Assembly: GCA_017934175.1 (NCBI GenBank)
Contig: JAGBKB010000081.1
Location: forward strand, 50,535-114,534
DNA from: Lachnospiraceae bacterium
Lineage (GTDB): Bacteria; Bacillota; Clostridia; Lachnospirales; Lachnospiraceae
Direction of reading: 5' to 3'
Length of the DNA stretch: 64,000 nucleotides
Part shown: positions 43,112 to 52,661 of the stretch, in pieces
Layout: each line of letters starts with the position of its first letter
How positions within the stretch are numbered: the first letter of the stretch is position 1
Notes under the pieces: model-generated
The model's input: only the letters and a program-made list of their open reading frames with translations
What the model was told of the DNA's origin: nothing
Databases searched by the model: none
Program-made: the position numbers and the translations under genes

Positions 43112-44359
43112 ATGGAAATTACATATGAAATATTGGATCAAGTACTAAAGCAATCAAGACATCGTCTTGAGAATGAAAAAAAGATTATAGGAAATGTTGA
43201 TGATACTTACATAAAAGACATTGCTTTTGAAGTACTGAAAAGTGTCTTGGGAACAGATAACATAGATGTAGATACAAGACTTAAAGTTTGTAATTATGTA
43301 ATAAGTAATACAAGAGGTCTTGGACCAATAGAAGATATTGTAAATGATAAATCTGTAACCGAAATAATGATTAATGGGCCTGATACTATATTTATAGAAC
43401 AAAATGGTAGACTTAAGCTTACTGATTTAAAATTTGATAGTAGAGAACATCTTGAAGACATAGTCCAAAGGATAGTTGCTAAGGTAAATAGAACAGTAGA
43501 TGCAGCGAATCCTGTGTGTGATGCTAGACTTCTTGATGGATCACGTGTAAATATAGTTTTATATCCTATAGCACTTAATGGTCCTATAGTAACCATAAGA
43601 AAATTTCCAGAAAAAGTTATAGGAATACAAGATTTATTAAATTGGAATTCAATAACACCAGAGGCTGCTGATTTTTTGGAGTCGGCGGTTCGCGCAAGAT
43701 ATAATATATTTGTGAGCGGTGGAACAGGATCAGGAAAAACAACATTTTTAAATGCATTGTCAGGTCTTATCCCATCAGACGAAAGAATTATAACCATAGA
43801 AGACTCTGCTGAACTTCAAATAAAAACAATAAAAAACTTAGTTAGTCTTGAAACAAGAAATAAAAATGCAGAAGGTAAAGGGGAAATATCCATGAAATCC
43901 CTTATAAAATCTGCACTTCGTATGAGACCTGATAGAATAATTGTAGGAGAAGTTCGTGGCGCTGAAGCCCTTGATATGCTTCAAGCTATGAATACAGGAC
44001 ATGATGGTTCATTATCTACAGGACACGCAAATAATTCAAAAGATATGTTATCAAGACTTGAAACTATGGTTTTGTCTGATTCACAATTTACAGTTGATTC
44101 TATAAGACAGCAGATAGCATCAGCTATTGAGATAATTATCCATCTTGGAAGACTTAGTGATAAGTCAAGAAGAACATTGAGTATAGATGAACTTATAACT
44201 TATGAAAATGGCGAGTATAAAATGAATAGATTGTTTGAGTTTCATAGAGAAAAAGAATTAAAAAATGATAGAATTGTTGGAAAACTTGAAAGAACAAATA
44301 ATGCAATGGCTCAAACTCATAAATTTGAGATAATGGGCGTAGAATGTAAGGGATTGTAA
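43112..44359 (+). CDS. cpaF: CpaF/TadA secretion ATPase
   Basis: This 415-residue protein is the hexameric ATPase that powers Tad pilus assembly. It has Walker A GGTGSGKT (203-210), GEVRGAEA with the Walker B glutamate near 279, and the His box STGHANNSKDML near 305. The N-terminal region contains GLGPIEDI and EIMINGPD, typical of CpaF. Tad systems use the same ATPase for extension and retraction. It is followed after 2 bases by tadB, and both are followed by tadC, the standard order. Confidence 0.96.
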   Translation: MEITYEILDQVLKQSRHRLENEKKIIGNVDDTYIKDIAFEVLKSVLGTDNIDVDTRLKVCNYVISNTRGLGPIEDIVNDKSVTEIMINGPDTIFIEQNGRLKLTDLKFDSREHLEDIVQRIVAKVNRTVDAANPVCDARLLDGSRVNIVLYPIALNGPIVTIRKFPEKVIGIQDLLNWNSITPEAADFLESAVRARYNIFVSGGTGSGKTTFLNALSGLIPSDERIITIEDSAELQIKTIKNLVSLETRNKNAEGKGEISMKSLIKSALRMRPDRIIVGEVRGAEALDMLQAMNTGHDGSLSTGHANNSKDMLSRLETMVLSDSQFTVDSIRQQIASAIEIIIHLGRLSDKSRRTLSIDELITYENGEYKMNRLFEFHREKELKNDRIVGKLERTNNAMAQTHKFEIMGVECKGL

Positions 44360-44361
44360 AT

Positions 44362-45171
44362 ATGGCAAAAGAAAAAATTAAAAAACAAAAAATATATCAT
44401 ACCCCGACTAAGTTTGAAGAGACGGCAAATATTGATTATAGTACATATTATATGACGAAACAAGAAGTTATTTTATATACTGCAATAGGATGTTTTGTTC
44501 TATTTGCTATAGGTTATATTTTTTATAGAAGTATATTTGTATCACTTATTTTTGCACTACTTGGAGTTAAGTATCCAGAAATAAAAACAAAAAGTATAAT
44601 TAGTGATAGGCAGAGAAAAATCAGTAATCAGTTTAAAGATATGTTATATGCTATGCAATCAGCAGTGTCTTCTGGTACATCTGTAGAAAATGCTGTGGGC
44701 ATGGCACTTGAAGAAATGAGAAAACAATATGCTGATCCAAATACAATCATAATAAAAGAGCTTGAACTTATGGTTAATAGAATATCTGTTGGAACAAATA
44801 TAGAAGAAGTTTTTGCAGACTTTGCAGCAAGGACACATAATGAAGATGTATTTACATTTTCAAATATATTTGAAATATCAAAAAGAACTGGTGGAAATAT
44901 AGTTGAAATCATGAGAGAAACGACTACTGTAATATCGGAAAAGATAGAGACTAAGGGTGAGATAGATACGAAACTTGCAGGCCGTAAAGCTGAAGGTAAA
45001 GTGATGATAGCAATGCCAATACTACTTATATTCTTCATGAGTAAAACTACAGGAGAGTTTATGGAACCAGTGTTTACGACTTTTACAGGTAGAATTGCTG
45101 CGACGGTGTCTTTGGCATTGATAATTGTTGGTGCACTTTGGATGAATAAAATTACTGATATAGAGGTATAG
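44362..45171 (+). CDS. tadB: TadB-like inner-membrane platform protein
   Basis: The 269-residue protein has an N-terminal basic tail, a paired membrane segment (about 35-70), a cytoplasmic T2SF/GspF domain with FKDMLYAMQSAVSSGTSVENAV and two C-terminal membrane helices. This is the TadB layout. With TadC it forms the membrane platform on which CpaF acts. Start and stop are within a few bases of the neighbouring genes. Confidence 0.92.
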   Translation: MAKEKIKKQKIYHTPTKFEETANIDYSTYYMTKQEVILYTAIGCFVLFAIGYIFYRSIFVSLIFALLGVKYPEIKTKSIISDRQRKISNQFKDMLYAMQSAVSSGTSVENAVGMALEEMRKQYADPNTIIIKELELMVNRISVGTNIEEVFADFAARTHNEDVFTFSNIFEISKRTGGNIVEIMRETTTVISEKIETKGEIDTKLAGRKAEGKVMIAMPILLIFFMSKTTGEFMEPVFTTFTGRIAATVSLALIIVGALWMNKITDIEV

Positions 45172-45173
45172 TT

Positions 45174-46049
45174 ATGGAAGAAGTATCAAATGTAACTCCG
45201 TTTAGTATGATATATTTATTAATAACTTTTGTTGTATTTCTTTTTCTGTATTTAAGAGGTAAACAGTATAAAGGTTACTGCGAACCGCTTTCAAAAAATG
45301 ACTTTATGCTTAAAGATGTTTTTGGAGTTGGATTTGCAGTTCTTGATATTATAAAGTATCAGTATGGAACCGCTTTTGATAGGAAGCTTAGAATAAAACT
45401 TAGAGAATTGTATCCTATAGATTATAACGATTATTATCTAAGAGTGTATTGGGCACAAAGCTTTACATATCTTGTTATTGGCTTTGTGTTTTCAGGTTTA
45501 TTATTAAATGCTCTTGGACCTATAGGTATATTTATGGGAGTAGGTCTTGGAGGAGTGTTATTTTACTATTCGTTTAAAGGACTTGATGAAAGGATAGAAA
45601 AGAGACACTTAAAAATATCTCTTGATATGCCAGACTTTACTAATAAGATTATAATATTATCTGGTGCTGGACTTACTATAAGAGATGCGCTTATAAAGAT
45701 ATCAAAAGAAATGTCAATAAGCACACCTTTATATGAAGCACTTGCTGAATGTGTCAGTGCTATAGATACAGGTGCAAATGAAACGCAGGCTTTTATGAGA
45801 CTAACTGATAAATGTAATACGCCTGCTATGAGGAGATTTTCATCAGTAATATTGCAAAATATAAAATATGGAGGTGCAGAAGTTATAAGAGCATTATCGG
45901 ATATTGCTGATGAACAATGGAATGAAAGAAAGAATGCTTCAGAAAAACTTGCTATGGAAGCTGAGACAAAACTTTTATATCCAATGATGCTTATGCTTTT
46001 TGCAGTTATAATTGTCACTATAACACCTGCAGTACTTGGAATGATGTAA
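45174..46049 (+). CDS. tadC: TadC-like inner-membrane platform protein
   Basis: The 291-residue protein has one N-terminal membrane helix, a pair near residues 95-130, a T2SF domain (DMPDFTNKIIILSGAGLTIRDAL) and a C-terminal hydrophobic helix. It is the partner of TadB. It begins 2 bases after the tadB stop. About 100 bases with two hairpins separate it from the pilin gene. Confidence 0.92.
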   Translation: MEEVSNVTPFSMIYLLITFVVFLFLYLRGKQYKGYCEPLSKNDFMLKDVFGVGFAVLDIIKYQYGTAFDRKLRIKLRELYPIDYNDYYLRVYWAQSFTYLVIGFVFSGLLLNALGPIGIFMGVGLGGVLFYYSFKGLDERIEKRHLKISLDMPDFTNKIIILSGAGLTIRDALIKISKEMSISTPLYEALAECVSAIDTGANETQAFMRLTDKCNTPAMRRFSSVILQNIKYGGAEVIRALSDIADEQWNERKNASEKLAMEAETKLLYPMMLMLFAVIIVTITPAVLGMM

Positions 46050-46085
46050 TAATATGCACATCGCATTTTATTAATAAAAATAGTG

Positions 46086-46143
46086 CTTTATAAGAAAACT
46101 ATGCTTATAAAGTTTATATGAGCAAAAGAATGCTCGGGAGGAG
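46086..46143 (+). promoter_or_regulatory. Two stem-loops in the flp pilin leader
   Basis: CTTTATAAG (46086-46094) and CTTATAAAG (46104-46112) form a perfect 9-bp hairpin. GAGCA/TGCTC (46120-46124/46131-46135) then forms a small stem directly before GGGAGGAG. They may set pilin mRNA ends or stability, since pilin is needed in much greater amounts than its neighbours. Confidence 0.45.
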
Positions 46144-46148
46144 AAATT

Positions 46149-46340
46149 ATGATTAAGAATTTTTTAAGAGATGAAGAAGGAATGGGGACAGTTGAACTCG
46201 TTCTTATTATCGCAGCACTTGTATCAATTGCAATTATCTTTAGAAATCAAATCATTGGATTTGTAAGAAATACACTTACAGATGTATTTGGAAAAGCTGA
46301 ACGAGGTGCAGCAGTAACAGATGAATCTATAGTAAAATAA
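46149..46340 (+). CDS. flp: Flp-type major pilin
   Basis: The 63-residue prepilin has a short basic leader ending RDEEG, then MGTVELVLIIAAL, so cleavage after Gly12 places Glu at position +5 as in type IV prepilins. A single hydrophobic helix follows, then a short polar C-terminus. This is the size and layout of Flp pilins. The prepilin peptidases at 51995 and 54140 are candidates for processing. A strong GGAGGAG site 6 bases before the ATG and hairpins on both sides of the gene fit high expression. Confidence 0.92.
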   Translation: MIKNFLRDEEGMGTVELVLIIAALVSIAIIFRNQIIGFVRNTLTDVFGKAERGAAVTDESIVK

Positions 46341-46350
46341 TAATCAATTA

Positions 46351-46415
46351 GTGGATTAAAAGTTTATTATTGCATATTTTACAAGTAGTGGTGATGTTAA
46401 TCCACTGCTTGTAAA
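46351..46415 (+). promoter_or_regulatory. Mutually exclusive stem-loops downstream of flp
   Basis: TTTACAAGTAGTGG (46378-46391) and CCACTGCTTGTAAA (46402-46415) form a 14-bp hairpin with one wobble. An alternative pairing, GTGGATTAA (46351-46359) with TTAATCCAC (46397-46405), uses part of the same strand, so only one can form. No T-run follows, so this is not a plain terminator. Confidence 0.5.
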
Positions 46416-46475
46416 TGTTGCCACTGTCTATGCTTTAATAAGATGCATAAAACATATATGTGAAAAGAAGTTATT

Positions 46476-47102
46476 ATGAGAATTAAATTATTTAAAAAAA
46501 TATATTTCAATGTTATTAAAATTATCTTGTGCTTGATTATTTCTGTATTTTGTTGTTGTGTGATTTATGCTACAGGCAATGATAATAATAGCAATCTAAA
46601 TGATGAGATTGCAGAAATAGCTTCAGGTAGTGAGATTGCTACAAATAGTAATATAAATGTTAGTTATGATAGTTCATCAAATGATAATAGTAAAGTGGAA
46701 ATTAATGTTAATAATAATAATATAAATGTTGAAGTAAATAATAGTTCTAAGCAAAATAGTGGTAGTGACTATGTAGATAATAGTAGTAGTGATAGTGAAA
46801 GCTCATATAATTTACGAGAAATTGCTGGCTATAAAAGAGATGAAAATATATTAAAAGAAATAGAAAATGATGAAACAGCAAAATCAATGTTTAATGATTT
46901 GTTGCATGAATTAAAACCTTACTTAACTGATTTGATTGATGAAAATGTATCAGATACATATAAATTCACTACAAATGATACAATAGAGATAGTAGTTTTC
47001 CATCCAATAAAGTTTCTTGGTGCGTTAAAAGATTATGTATTTAATAGTTTAAAAGAAATATTCGCTATAGCAGAAGAAAATTCCGAAATCGTTACAGAAT
47101 AA
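46476..47102 (+). CDS. Unknown secreted protein of the Tad locus
   Basis: The 208-residue product has an N-terminal hydrophobic segment (about 12-33, with FCCCVIYA), possibly a lipoprotein or ordinary signal peptide. A low-complexity N/S-rich stretch (about 40-110) follows, then a small helical C-terminal domain. I do not recognise it. It lies between the pilin and the TadE-like gene, with 7 bases to the latter, so it is probably part of the pilus machinery or its surface. The asparagine- and serine-rich part is likely a flexible linker. Confidence 0.6.
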   Translation: MRIKLFKKIYFNVIKIILCLIISVFCCCVIYATGNDNNSNLNDEIAEIASGSEIATNSNINVSYDSSSNDNSKVEINVNNNNINVEVNNSSKQNSGSDYVDNSSSDSESSYNLREIAGYKRDENILKEIENDETAKSMFNDLLHELKPYLTDLIDENVSDTYKFTTNDTIEIVVFHPIKFLGALKDYVFNSLKEIFAIAEENSEIVTE

Positions 47103-47109
47103 TATAAAT

Positions 47110-47847
47110 ATGAAAAAAATATTTGAAGCGTTAAAACTAAATAAAAAGAAAAAAGGTTCATTGACAGTTGAAGCTGCAATGATTTTCCCTTTAATTATGT
47201 TTGTAATGTTTGCAATTATTTATCTTACTATAGTCCATTATCAAAACAATGTGATGATAGCAGAATCTATAAGGGCAATGAATAGGGCAGGGGCGTATTG
47301 GCAGTATGCAGATATGGATAAATTTGGTAAAAAAATTGAAAATACAGCATCAAATACTCCAGCGCCTTTTGATTCAAGTTTACCACATAATGGGATAATA
47401 AATATTGAAATGATAAAAAATAGGAATGCATATAGAACAATTATAGATGTTGTATCAGAAGCGATATCAAAGGTATCTGGGAGTGCAATTGGCGGAAAGA
47501 AAGCAAATACAAAACAATATGTGGATGCAAATGTATCTGGAGTTCAATTTAAGCAATATAGAGATAGTGATAATAAAGATACAATTAGTGATGTTTTAGG
47601 TGAAGGGTTTATGTTTTTTGGAGATGATTTAGGAGTTGAGGTAGGAAGAGCATATATAAATCCATTGCTTAGGTTGTCTAAACTTTTTCTTGGATCTAAT
47701 AGCATTATGGAAAATGCAATGAAAAAGGATATAAAAGTGAGCAGTATAATTTCTAATCAAGCAGAGTTTATACGAAATATTGATACAATATATGATTTGG
47801 GCTCTAATATTTATAATATGGTAGTTCCTAAAAAAAGTGGAGATTAG
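47110..47847 (+). CDS. TadE-like pseudopilin 1
   Basis: The 245-residue protein starts with a basic stretch followed by KKGSLTVEAAMIFPLIMF, a type IV prepilin-like processing site (G, then +5 Glu in LTVEA) and hydrophobic helix typical of TadE/TadF minor pilins. The rest is an extracytoplasmic domain without a name. TadE-like proteins are thought to sit at the pilus base or tip. It starts 7 bases after the preceding gene. Confidence 0.82.
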   Translation: MKKIFEALKLNKKKKGSLTVEAAMIFPLIMFVMFAIIYLTIVHYQNNVMIAESIRAMNRAGAYWQYADMDKFGKKIENTASNTPAPFDSSLPHNGIINIEMIKNRNAYRTIIDVVSEAISKVSGSAIGGKKANTKQYVDANVSGVQFKQYRDSDNKDTISDVLGEGFMFFGDDLGVEVGRAYINPLLRLSKLFLGSNSIMENAMKKDIKVSSIISNQAEFIRNIDTIYDLGSNIYNMVVPKKSGD

Positions 47848-47855
47848 TATATAAT

Positions 47856-50800
47856 ATGATAGGTTTTTTTATAAAACATAAAAAAGTTAGAGGTGTCATT
47901 ACGGTATTTTTAACACTAATATATTTGTCAGTTTATGCACTGATAGGTATATTTGTTGATGGCGGAAGAGTTAGAATGGCAAAAACTGTAATAGAGGATG
48001 TACAACAAATTGCTACAGAAAACATTATGTCACAATATAATAGAGGGCTTTATGAGTATTATGGTTTATTTGGAATTACAGATTATGCACAAGAAGATAT
48101 TGTAAAAGATGTACAAAAACAAATAGAAGAATCAATTGGACTAAAGATTCCACAAGATACAGTGAAAACATTTATTGAGGATGTATGGACTGGTGCACAT
48201 TCAGCAGTAAGTAATTCAAATATATTTAGTAAAAATAATAGCATAATAGAGAATACAAAAGAATATGTTGGATCAATTGAAGAAGATATAAGAGATTCTC
48301 ACAAAAGGTTTGATCCTTATGGTGTGAAAATTGAAAAAACAGATGTAGGATACATAGATTTAACAAATACCGAGGCTTTGCGAGCACAAATTAGAGATGA
48401 AATGCGATATACAGCACCTTTGGTTTTAGGTGCCAATTTTTTTGATGCAATTAATGAATTTATGTCTTTTGGAGATTGTGCTGATGCAGTTAGTCATGTT
48501 GCGGATATTTTAACAAATGTGGACAAAAATATTGATAAAAAACAACAGGATTATTTTACATCATTAAACAATTTTTCTGATAAATTTCATGAGTATGTTG
48601 AAGAATGTTATAAGCCAAATGTAAAACTTTGGGGTGAAATGGAGATTGATAAAGAAATAGTTGATGCAGTGCAAAAAGCAAAAGATATTTTAGGAAGTTT
48701 ATTAGCTTTATCAAATCCAATATCAGCTGTTAATGCACTTTGGAATTTCTTTAATAAGGGGCGTAAAAGTTCTAGTGGAGGTGAAGAACAAAATAAATAT
48801 ATAATTAAAACAGATATGCATTTAGATGAACCATCAGGTGGTTTTGGAAGTATAATTTCATCTGAAGATCCTTTTACCCGATTATCAAAGAGTTTTGATA
48901 GGGAATCTGGTTGGCCGAAGGGACTTAAGTTAGACGAAGAAGAATGGACAGACTCAGAAGGTAATACACATATTAGATATTATTATGGGGATATATCAGA
49001 AGCAGATCATAGAGAACGGGCTACAAACACAGCAAATGGGCGAATAAATGATTTTCAAAATGATATACAAAACATTATTGATAATTTCTCAAAACCAGCA
49101 ATTGATTCAATGGAAGATTCAATAAATAAGATAGAAATCTGTATGGATGCTATAAATGATGCAGAAGGTATGTTTTTAGATGGGCATAATAATAATGCAA
49201 CTTCTGAAGAATCAAAAGGGTTATATAAGAATTACATGTCAACTTATTTAAGACAGTGGAATAATTTGGCTAATCAAAGAAAAATTTTGTTGATCATTAA
49301 GGGCGATTTGGAAGAATTGAATAAAACATTGGAAAATGCAAAATCTAGTGCAGATTTAGATTTTGTATGCAATTCAATTGCAAATATTGAAAGCTATAGT
49401 ATGAGTTGGACTAAACCAAAAGAGGATTCGAGCAAATTAACGAATTATTTATCTAGTGAAAAAGATAAATTTAATAAAATAATGAAAAAACTTGCATCAT
49501 CAAGTGGTGAACTGGATAGTATGAGAGAGTTGCAAGATAATGCCAATGCTGAAAAGTTGTCTACATCCGTTTTTGATTTACTTAACACTATTGTTACAAA
49601 TAAAGAAGCAAACGAGAAAGATATTGAGCCTAAAGATGCAGTATTCGGTAAAATTAAAAAACACGAAAAAAGCGAAAATGTAATTTATGATCCAGCAGCT
49701 GATGTTGAGCTAAAAGAATTGGATAAAGATAATATTATAGCGAAAATTAAGGAAATAATGAATAAGGCGAAAGAAATTATTACTGCATTACCTGAAAATT
49801 TGGTTGGAAATATTTATGATGAAACATATATATTGTCACATTGTCGAGACTATGTGCATACACATAGATATAGTCAATTATCTAATGATGAAAAAGGTAA
49901 ATATCATAAAAATATAGATACAGTTTTAAATCCAAAATTTGTTGTAGACCAAAGTTCAACAAATTATTTAACCCCACAACAATTTAGTGATTTACAAGTA
50001 ACACCAGCTGAAATTGAGTATATATTGTGGGGAAATGAGAATACTGCTACAAATGTTACGATAATGTATGCAAATATATTTATAATTAGACTAGCATTAA
50101 ATTATATTGCGATTCAAGTGAGCCCTGCATCAAGTGCGGAAGTAAATGCCCTTGCAGCTGCATCACTTGTATTTGCGCCAGGAGTTAAGTTCGCTGCACC
50201 ACTTATATATGCATTGCCTCAATCAATTAAAGAAACAAAACAAATCATGTCGGATTGTCAAAAGGTTAATGTGTGGAATGGAGGAGAAAACTTACATTTA
50301 TGGAGTTTCTTTACTGATACAATGGTAGAAACTGCAGAAGAAATAACAAAGGAGGCAAAAAAAGCTGCAGAAAAAATAAAGAGTTCAGCAAAAAAGATGC
50401 TTACAGATAAGAATGCTGTTACTACGGTACTTTTGTCGGAATCTGTAAGAGCGAATAGTCCTCCAACAAATATTCTTAATGTTTTAAATTTCTTAGAAGG
50501 CAATGCTTTGCTGAGTGATATTTTACCAGAAGATGTAGATAAGGGAGATGGAATACAGACAGATAATAAGATAAAGGCTGGATATTCAGATTATTTGTTG
50601 ATTTATTTGTTTTTGAGAGGCATTGGTAAAGAATCTCAAATAAGTAATTTGCAAGATGTAATAGAAACTAATATGTCTAAAGAAACAACAGGGCAGCCAA
50701 ATTTTAGATTGAAAAATACTTATTCGCAAATTTCTGTTGAGACAGATGCTACGATTAAGTATATATTTATGACACAATCATTTATGGGTAGAACATTCAG

Positions 50801-50858
50801 CAATGCAAAAGGATATAATAAGTATTCAATTAAGACTAAAACGGCATTTGCATACTAA
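47856..50858 (+). CDS. DUF5702-like large Tad-associated protein
   Basis: The 1000-residue protein has one N-terminal membrane helix (about 12-34) following VRGVITVFL, then GGRVRMAKTVIEDVQQIATENIMSQYN, which is the start of DUF5702/TadG-like proteins of Gram-positive Tad loci. The long extracytoplasmic part is mostly helical and coiled-coil-like. It likely forms a scaffold or wall-spanning element, since there is no outer-membrane secretin. The gene lies between two TadE-like genes. Confidence 0.75.
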   Translation: MIGFFIKHKKVRGVITVFLTLIYLSVYALIGIFVDGGRVRMAKTVIEDVQQIATENIMSQYNRGLYEYYGLFGITDYAQEDIVKDVQKQIEESIGLKIPQDTVKTFIEDVWTGAHSAVSNSNIFSKNNSIIENTKEYVGSIEEDIRDSHKRFDPYGVKIEKTDVGYIDLTNTEALRAQIRDEMRYTAPLVLGANFFDAINEFMSFGDCADAVSHVADILTNVDKNIDKKQQDYFTSLNNFSDKFHEYVEECYKPNVKLWGEMEIDKEIVDAVQKAKDILGSLLALSNPISAVNALWNFFNKGRKSSSGGEEQNKYIIKTDMHLDEPSGGFGSIISSEDPFTRLSKSFDRESGWPKGLKLDEEEWTDSEGNTHIRYYYGDISEADHRERATNTANGRINDFQNDIQNIIDNFSKPAIDSMEDSINKIEICMDAINDAEGMFLDGHNNNATSEESKGLYKNYMSTYLRQWNNLANQRKILLIIKGDLEELNKTLENAKSSADLDFVCNSIANIESYSMSWTKPKEDSSKLTNYLSSEKDKFNKIMKKLASSSGELDSMRELQDNANAEKLSTSVFDLLNTIVTNKEANEKDIEPKDAVFGKIKKHEKSENVIYDPAADVELKELDKDNIIAKIKEIMNKAKEIITALPENLVGNIYDETYILSHCRDYVHTHRYSQLSNDEKGKYHKNIDTVLNPKFVVDQSSTNYLTPQQFSDLQVTPAEIEYILWGNENTATNVTIMYANIFIIRLALNYIAIQVSPASSAEVNALAAASLVFAPGVKFAAPLIYALPQSIKETKQIMSDCQKVNVWNGGENLHLWSFFTDTMVETAEEITKEAKKAAEKIKSSAKKMLTDKNAVTTVLLSESVRANSPPTNILNVLNFLEGNALLSDILPEDVDKGDGIQTDNKIKAGYSDYLLIYLFLRGIGKESQISNLQDVIETNMSKETTGQPNFRLKNTYSQISVETDATIKYIFMTQSFMGRTFSNAKGYNKYSIKTKTAFAY

Positions 50859-50871
50859 GATAATATATAAT

Positions 50872-51978
50872 ATGTTTAAATTATTTAGAAAAAAACAAAA
50901 AGGAAGTTTAACAGTGGAAGCAGCATTGGTGTTCCCACTTGTTATAATATCTTTGCTTTTTATTGCAAATATTTTAAATATTTGTATGGTACATATGTGT
51001 ATGCAACAAGCATTAAACAATACTGCAAAAAAAATATCCCAAGATTCATATTTGATTTATAGATTTGCTGGAGAAGAGAATTATACCAATTTTATTGATA
51101 ATTTAAATAAAATAGATGAAAATTATGATGAATTTGAAAGTAAGGCTACTGAAACAAAAGATGCACTAAACTCTGTTCAAAAATCAATAAAAGATGTTGC
51201 TGAAGGAGTTGAAACGTTGAGAAAAACTCCTGAAGAGTTTATGGTTGCTGATAGTAGTGGAACTGAAGAAAAAAAACATTTTGATATTCTTAAATTACCA
51301 AATTTTTGTGAGAAGTTAGTTAATAATATTGAAAGTTTAGCCAACAAAGTTGTAGGAGAAGATGGATTAATTGGTAAGGCAAAAAAATTTGGAAGTTCAA
51401 TAGTTGAATTAGCAAATAGTGGTAAAAAAAATATAAATTCAATAGTTATAAAGCTTTTAGTTGACACAAGTGCTGGGGGTATTTTTTCATCAATTTCAAC
51501 GGGTATTTTTGAGCACTACATAAATGAATTAAATGTTCCTGCTGGTAAAATATCAGATTTACATCCTTTCTATTCTAAGTTAGATAAGGATGGTTCATTT
51601 TCATTAGTTGTAAGTTATTATTATGTTAATCCGTTTTCTTTTGTAAATAGTAAGAGTATGGAATATACGATTATCAATAGAGATATAAGAATGATAAACA
51701 TGATTACTATTAAACCATTTGTTGGCAAACAAGGAACATCAATAAAAAAACAATTATCAGGTACTGATACTGGTGCAAAAGAAATATTAGTTTATATACC
51801 TGGGTCAGCATATGATAATCCTGATAAAATAAAAGATAAAAAATACCATAAAATACCAAATTGTAGGAATATGATAGAAGAAAATGCAAGATTAGTAAAA
51901 TTGAGTGATGCTAAAGCTTCGGAAGTAATTACTGGACCTTGCAGCCATTGTTTCCCAGATGGTGAACCTACAGAGTAA
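50872..51978 (+). CDS. TadE-like pseudopilin 2
   Basis: The 368-residue protein starts with a basic segment and QKGSLTVEAALVFPLVII, the same prepilin-like site as the protein at 47110. A larger extracytoplasmic domain includes a coiled coil (about 60-115) and a C-terminal segment with HKIPNCRNM and CSHCFPDG that may bind metal or form a disulphide. ATG 50872 is chosen over a longer frame because the TadE motif is then at the N-terminus and the start follows the previous stop by 13 bases. Confidence 0.8.
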   Translation: MFKLFRKKQKGSLTVEAALVFPLVIISLLFIANILNICMVHMCMQQALNNTAKKISQDSYLIYRFAGEENYTNFIDNLNKIDENYDEFESKATETKDALNSVQKSIKDVAEGVETLRKTPEEFMVADSSGTEEKKHFDILKLPNFCEKLVNNIESLANKVVGEDGLIGKAKKFGSSIVELANSGKKNINSIVIKLLVDTSAGGIFSSISTGIFEHYINELNVPAGKISDLHPFYSKLDKDGSFSLVVSYYYVNPFSFVNSKSMEYTIINRDIRMINMITIKPFVGKQGTSIKKQLSGTDTGAKEILVYIPGSAYDNPDKIKDKKYHKIPNCRNMIEENARLVKLSDAKASEVITGPCSHCFPDGEPTE

Positions 51979-51994
51979 GATGAGAGGAATTAAT

Positions 51995-52576
51995 TTGAAA
52001 ATATTCTCAACAATAGTTTTTTTATTTATCTCAATAATAATTAATTTTTTTTTACTATATAAGATTGATAAAAAACTTTTTAAGATTTCTGTGATAGTAA
52101 TTATTGCTAGTAATATAGTATTTTATTTATTAGATTGTTTTTTAATTAAAAATGAATTTTTTGATTACTTAGCATTTAATATGCTCCTATCATTCCTCTT
52201 ATCTGTCACATTTGAAGATATAAAAAGTAATTTAATGGACACAAGAGTTATAGTAGGATATTTTATATTATTTTTAATATATAGGATTATATTTTTGGAT
52301 GTGGCAATATTTTTAGAAGGTTTGATTGGTTTTGGATTAAGCCTTATTATATTGTTAATTGCATACTTTATAAAAAGAAACAGCATAGGAATAGGTGATA
52401 TTGAAGTAATAGCAACCTGTGGTATGATTATAGGTTTTCCAAATATTTTTCATTTTTTATTTAAAGCATTTCTATTTGTTTTTATATATGGAATATTCCT
52501 TATGATTACTAAAAAGAAGAATACTATGACTGAGATACCACTTGCACCATTTTTGTTACTCGCAACAATTTTCTAA
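51995..52576 (+). CDS. A24-type prepilin peptidase 1
   Basis: This membrane protein of about 193 residues has the two aspartate motifs of A24 prepilin peptidases, FEDIKSN (residues about 62-68) and GIGDIEV (about 121-127), among six or so hydrophobic helices. There is no N-methylation domain. TTG 51995 behind GAGAGGA is the most likely start; ATG 51980 would add 5 residues. It overlaps no gene but starts 16 bases after the TadE-like stop. It differs from the second peptidase at 54140, and each may serve a different substrate class (Flp or TadE-like). Confidence 0.75.
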   Translation: MKIFSTIVFLFISIIINFFLLYKIDKKLFKISVIVIIASNIVFYLLDCFLIKNEFFDYLAFNMLLSFLLSVTFEDIKSNLMDTRVIVGYFILFLIYRIIFLDVAIFLEGLIGFGLSLIILLIAYFIKRNSIGIGDIEVIATCGMIIGFPNIFHFLFKAFLFVFIYGIFLMITKKKNTMTEIPLAPFLLLATIF

Positions 52577-52661
52577 TGATGAGATATGTTTTTAACACTA
52601 TATAAAATCTGCTATATTAAAAAGAATTAATATGAATAGATGATTATAATGGGAGAAGTTT

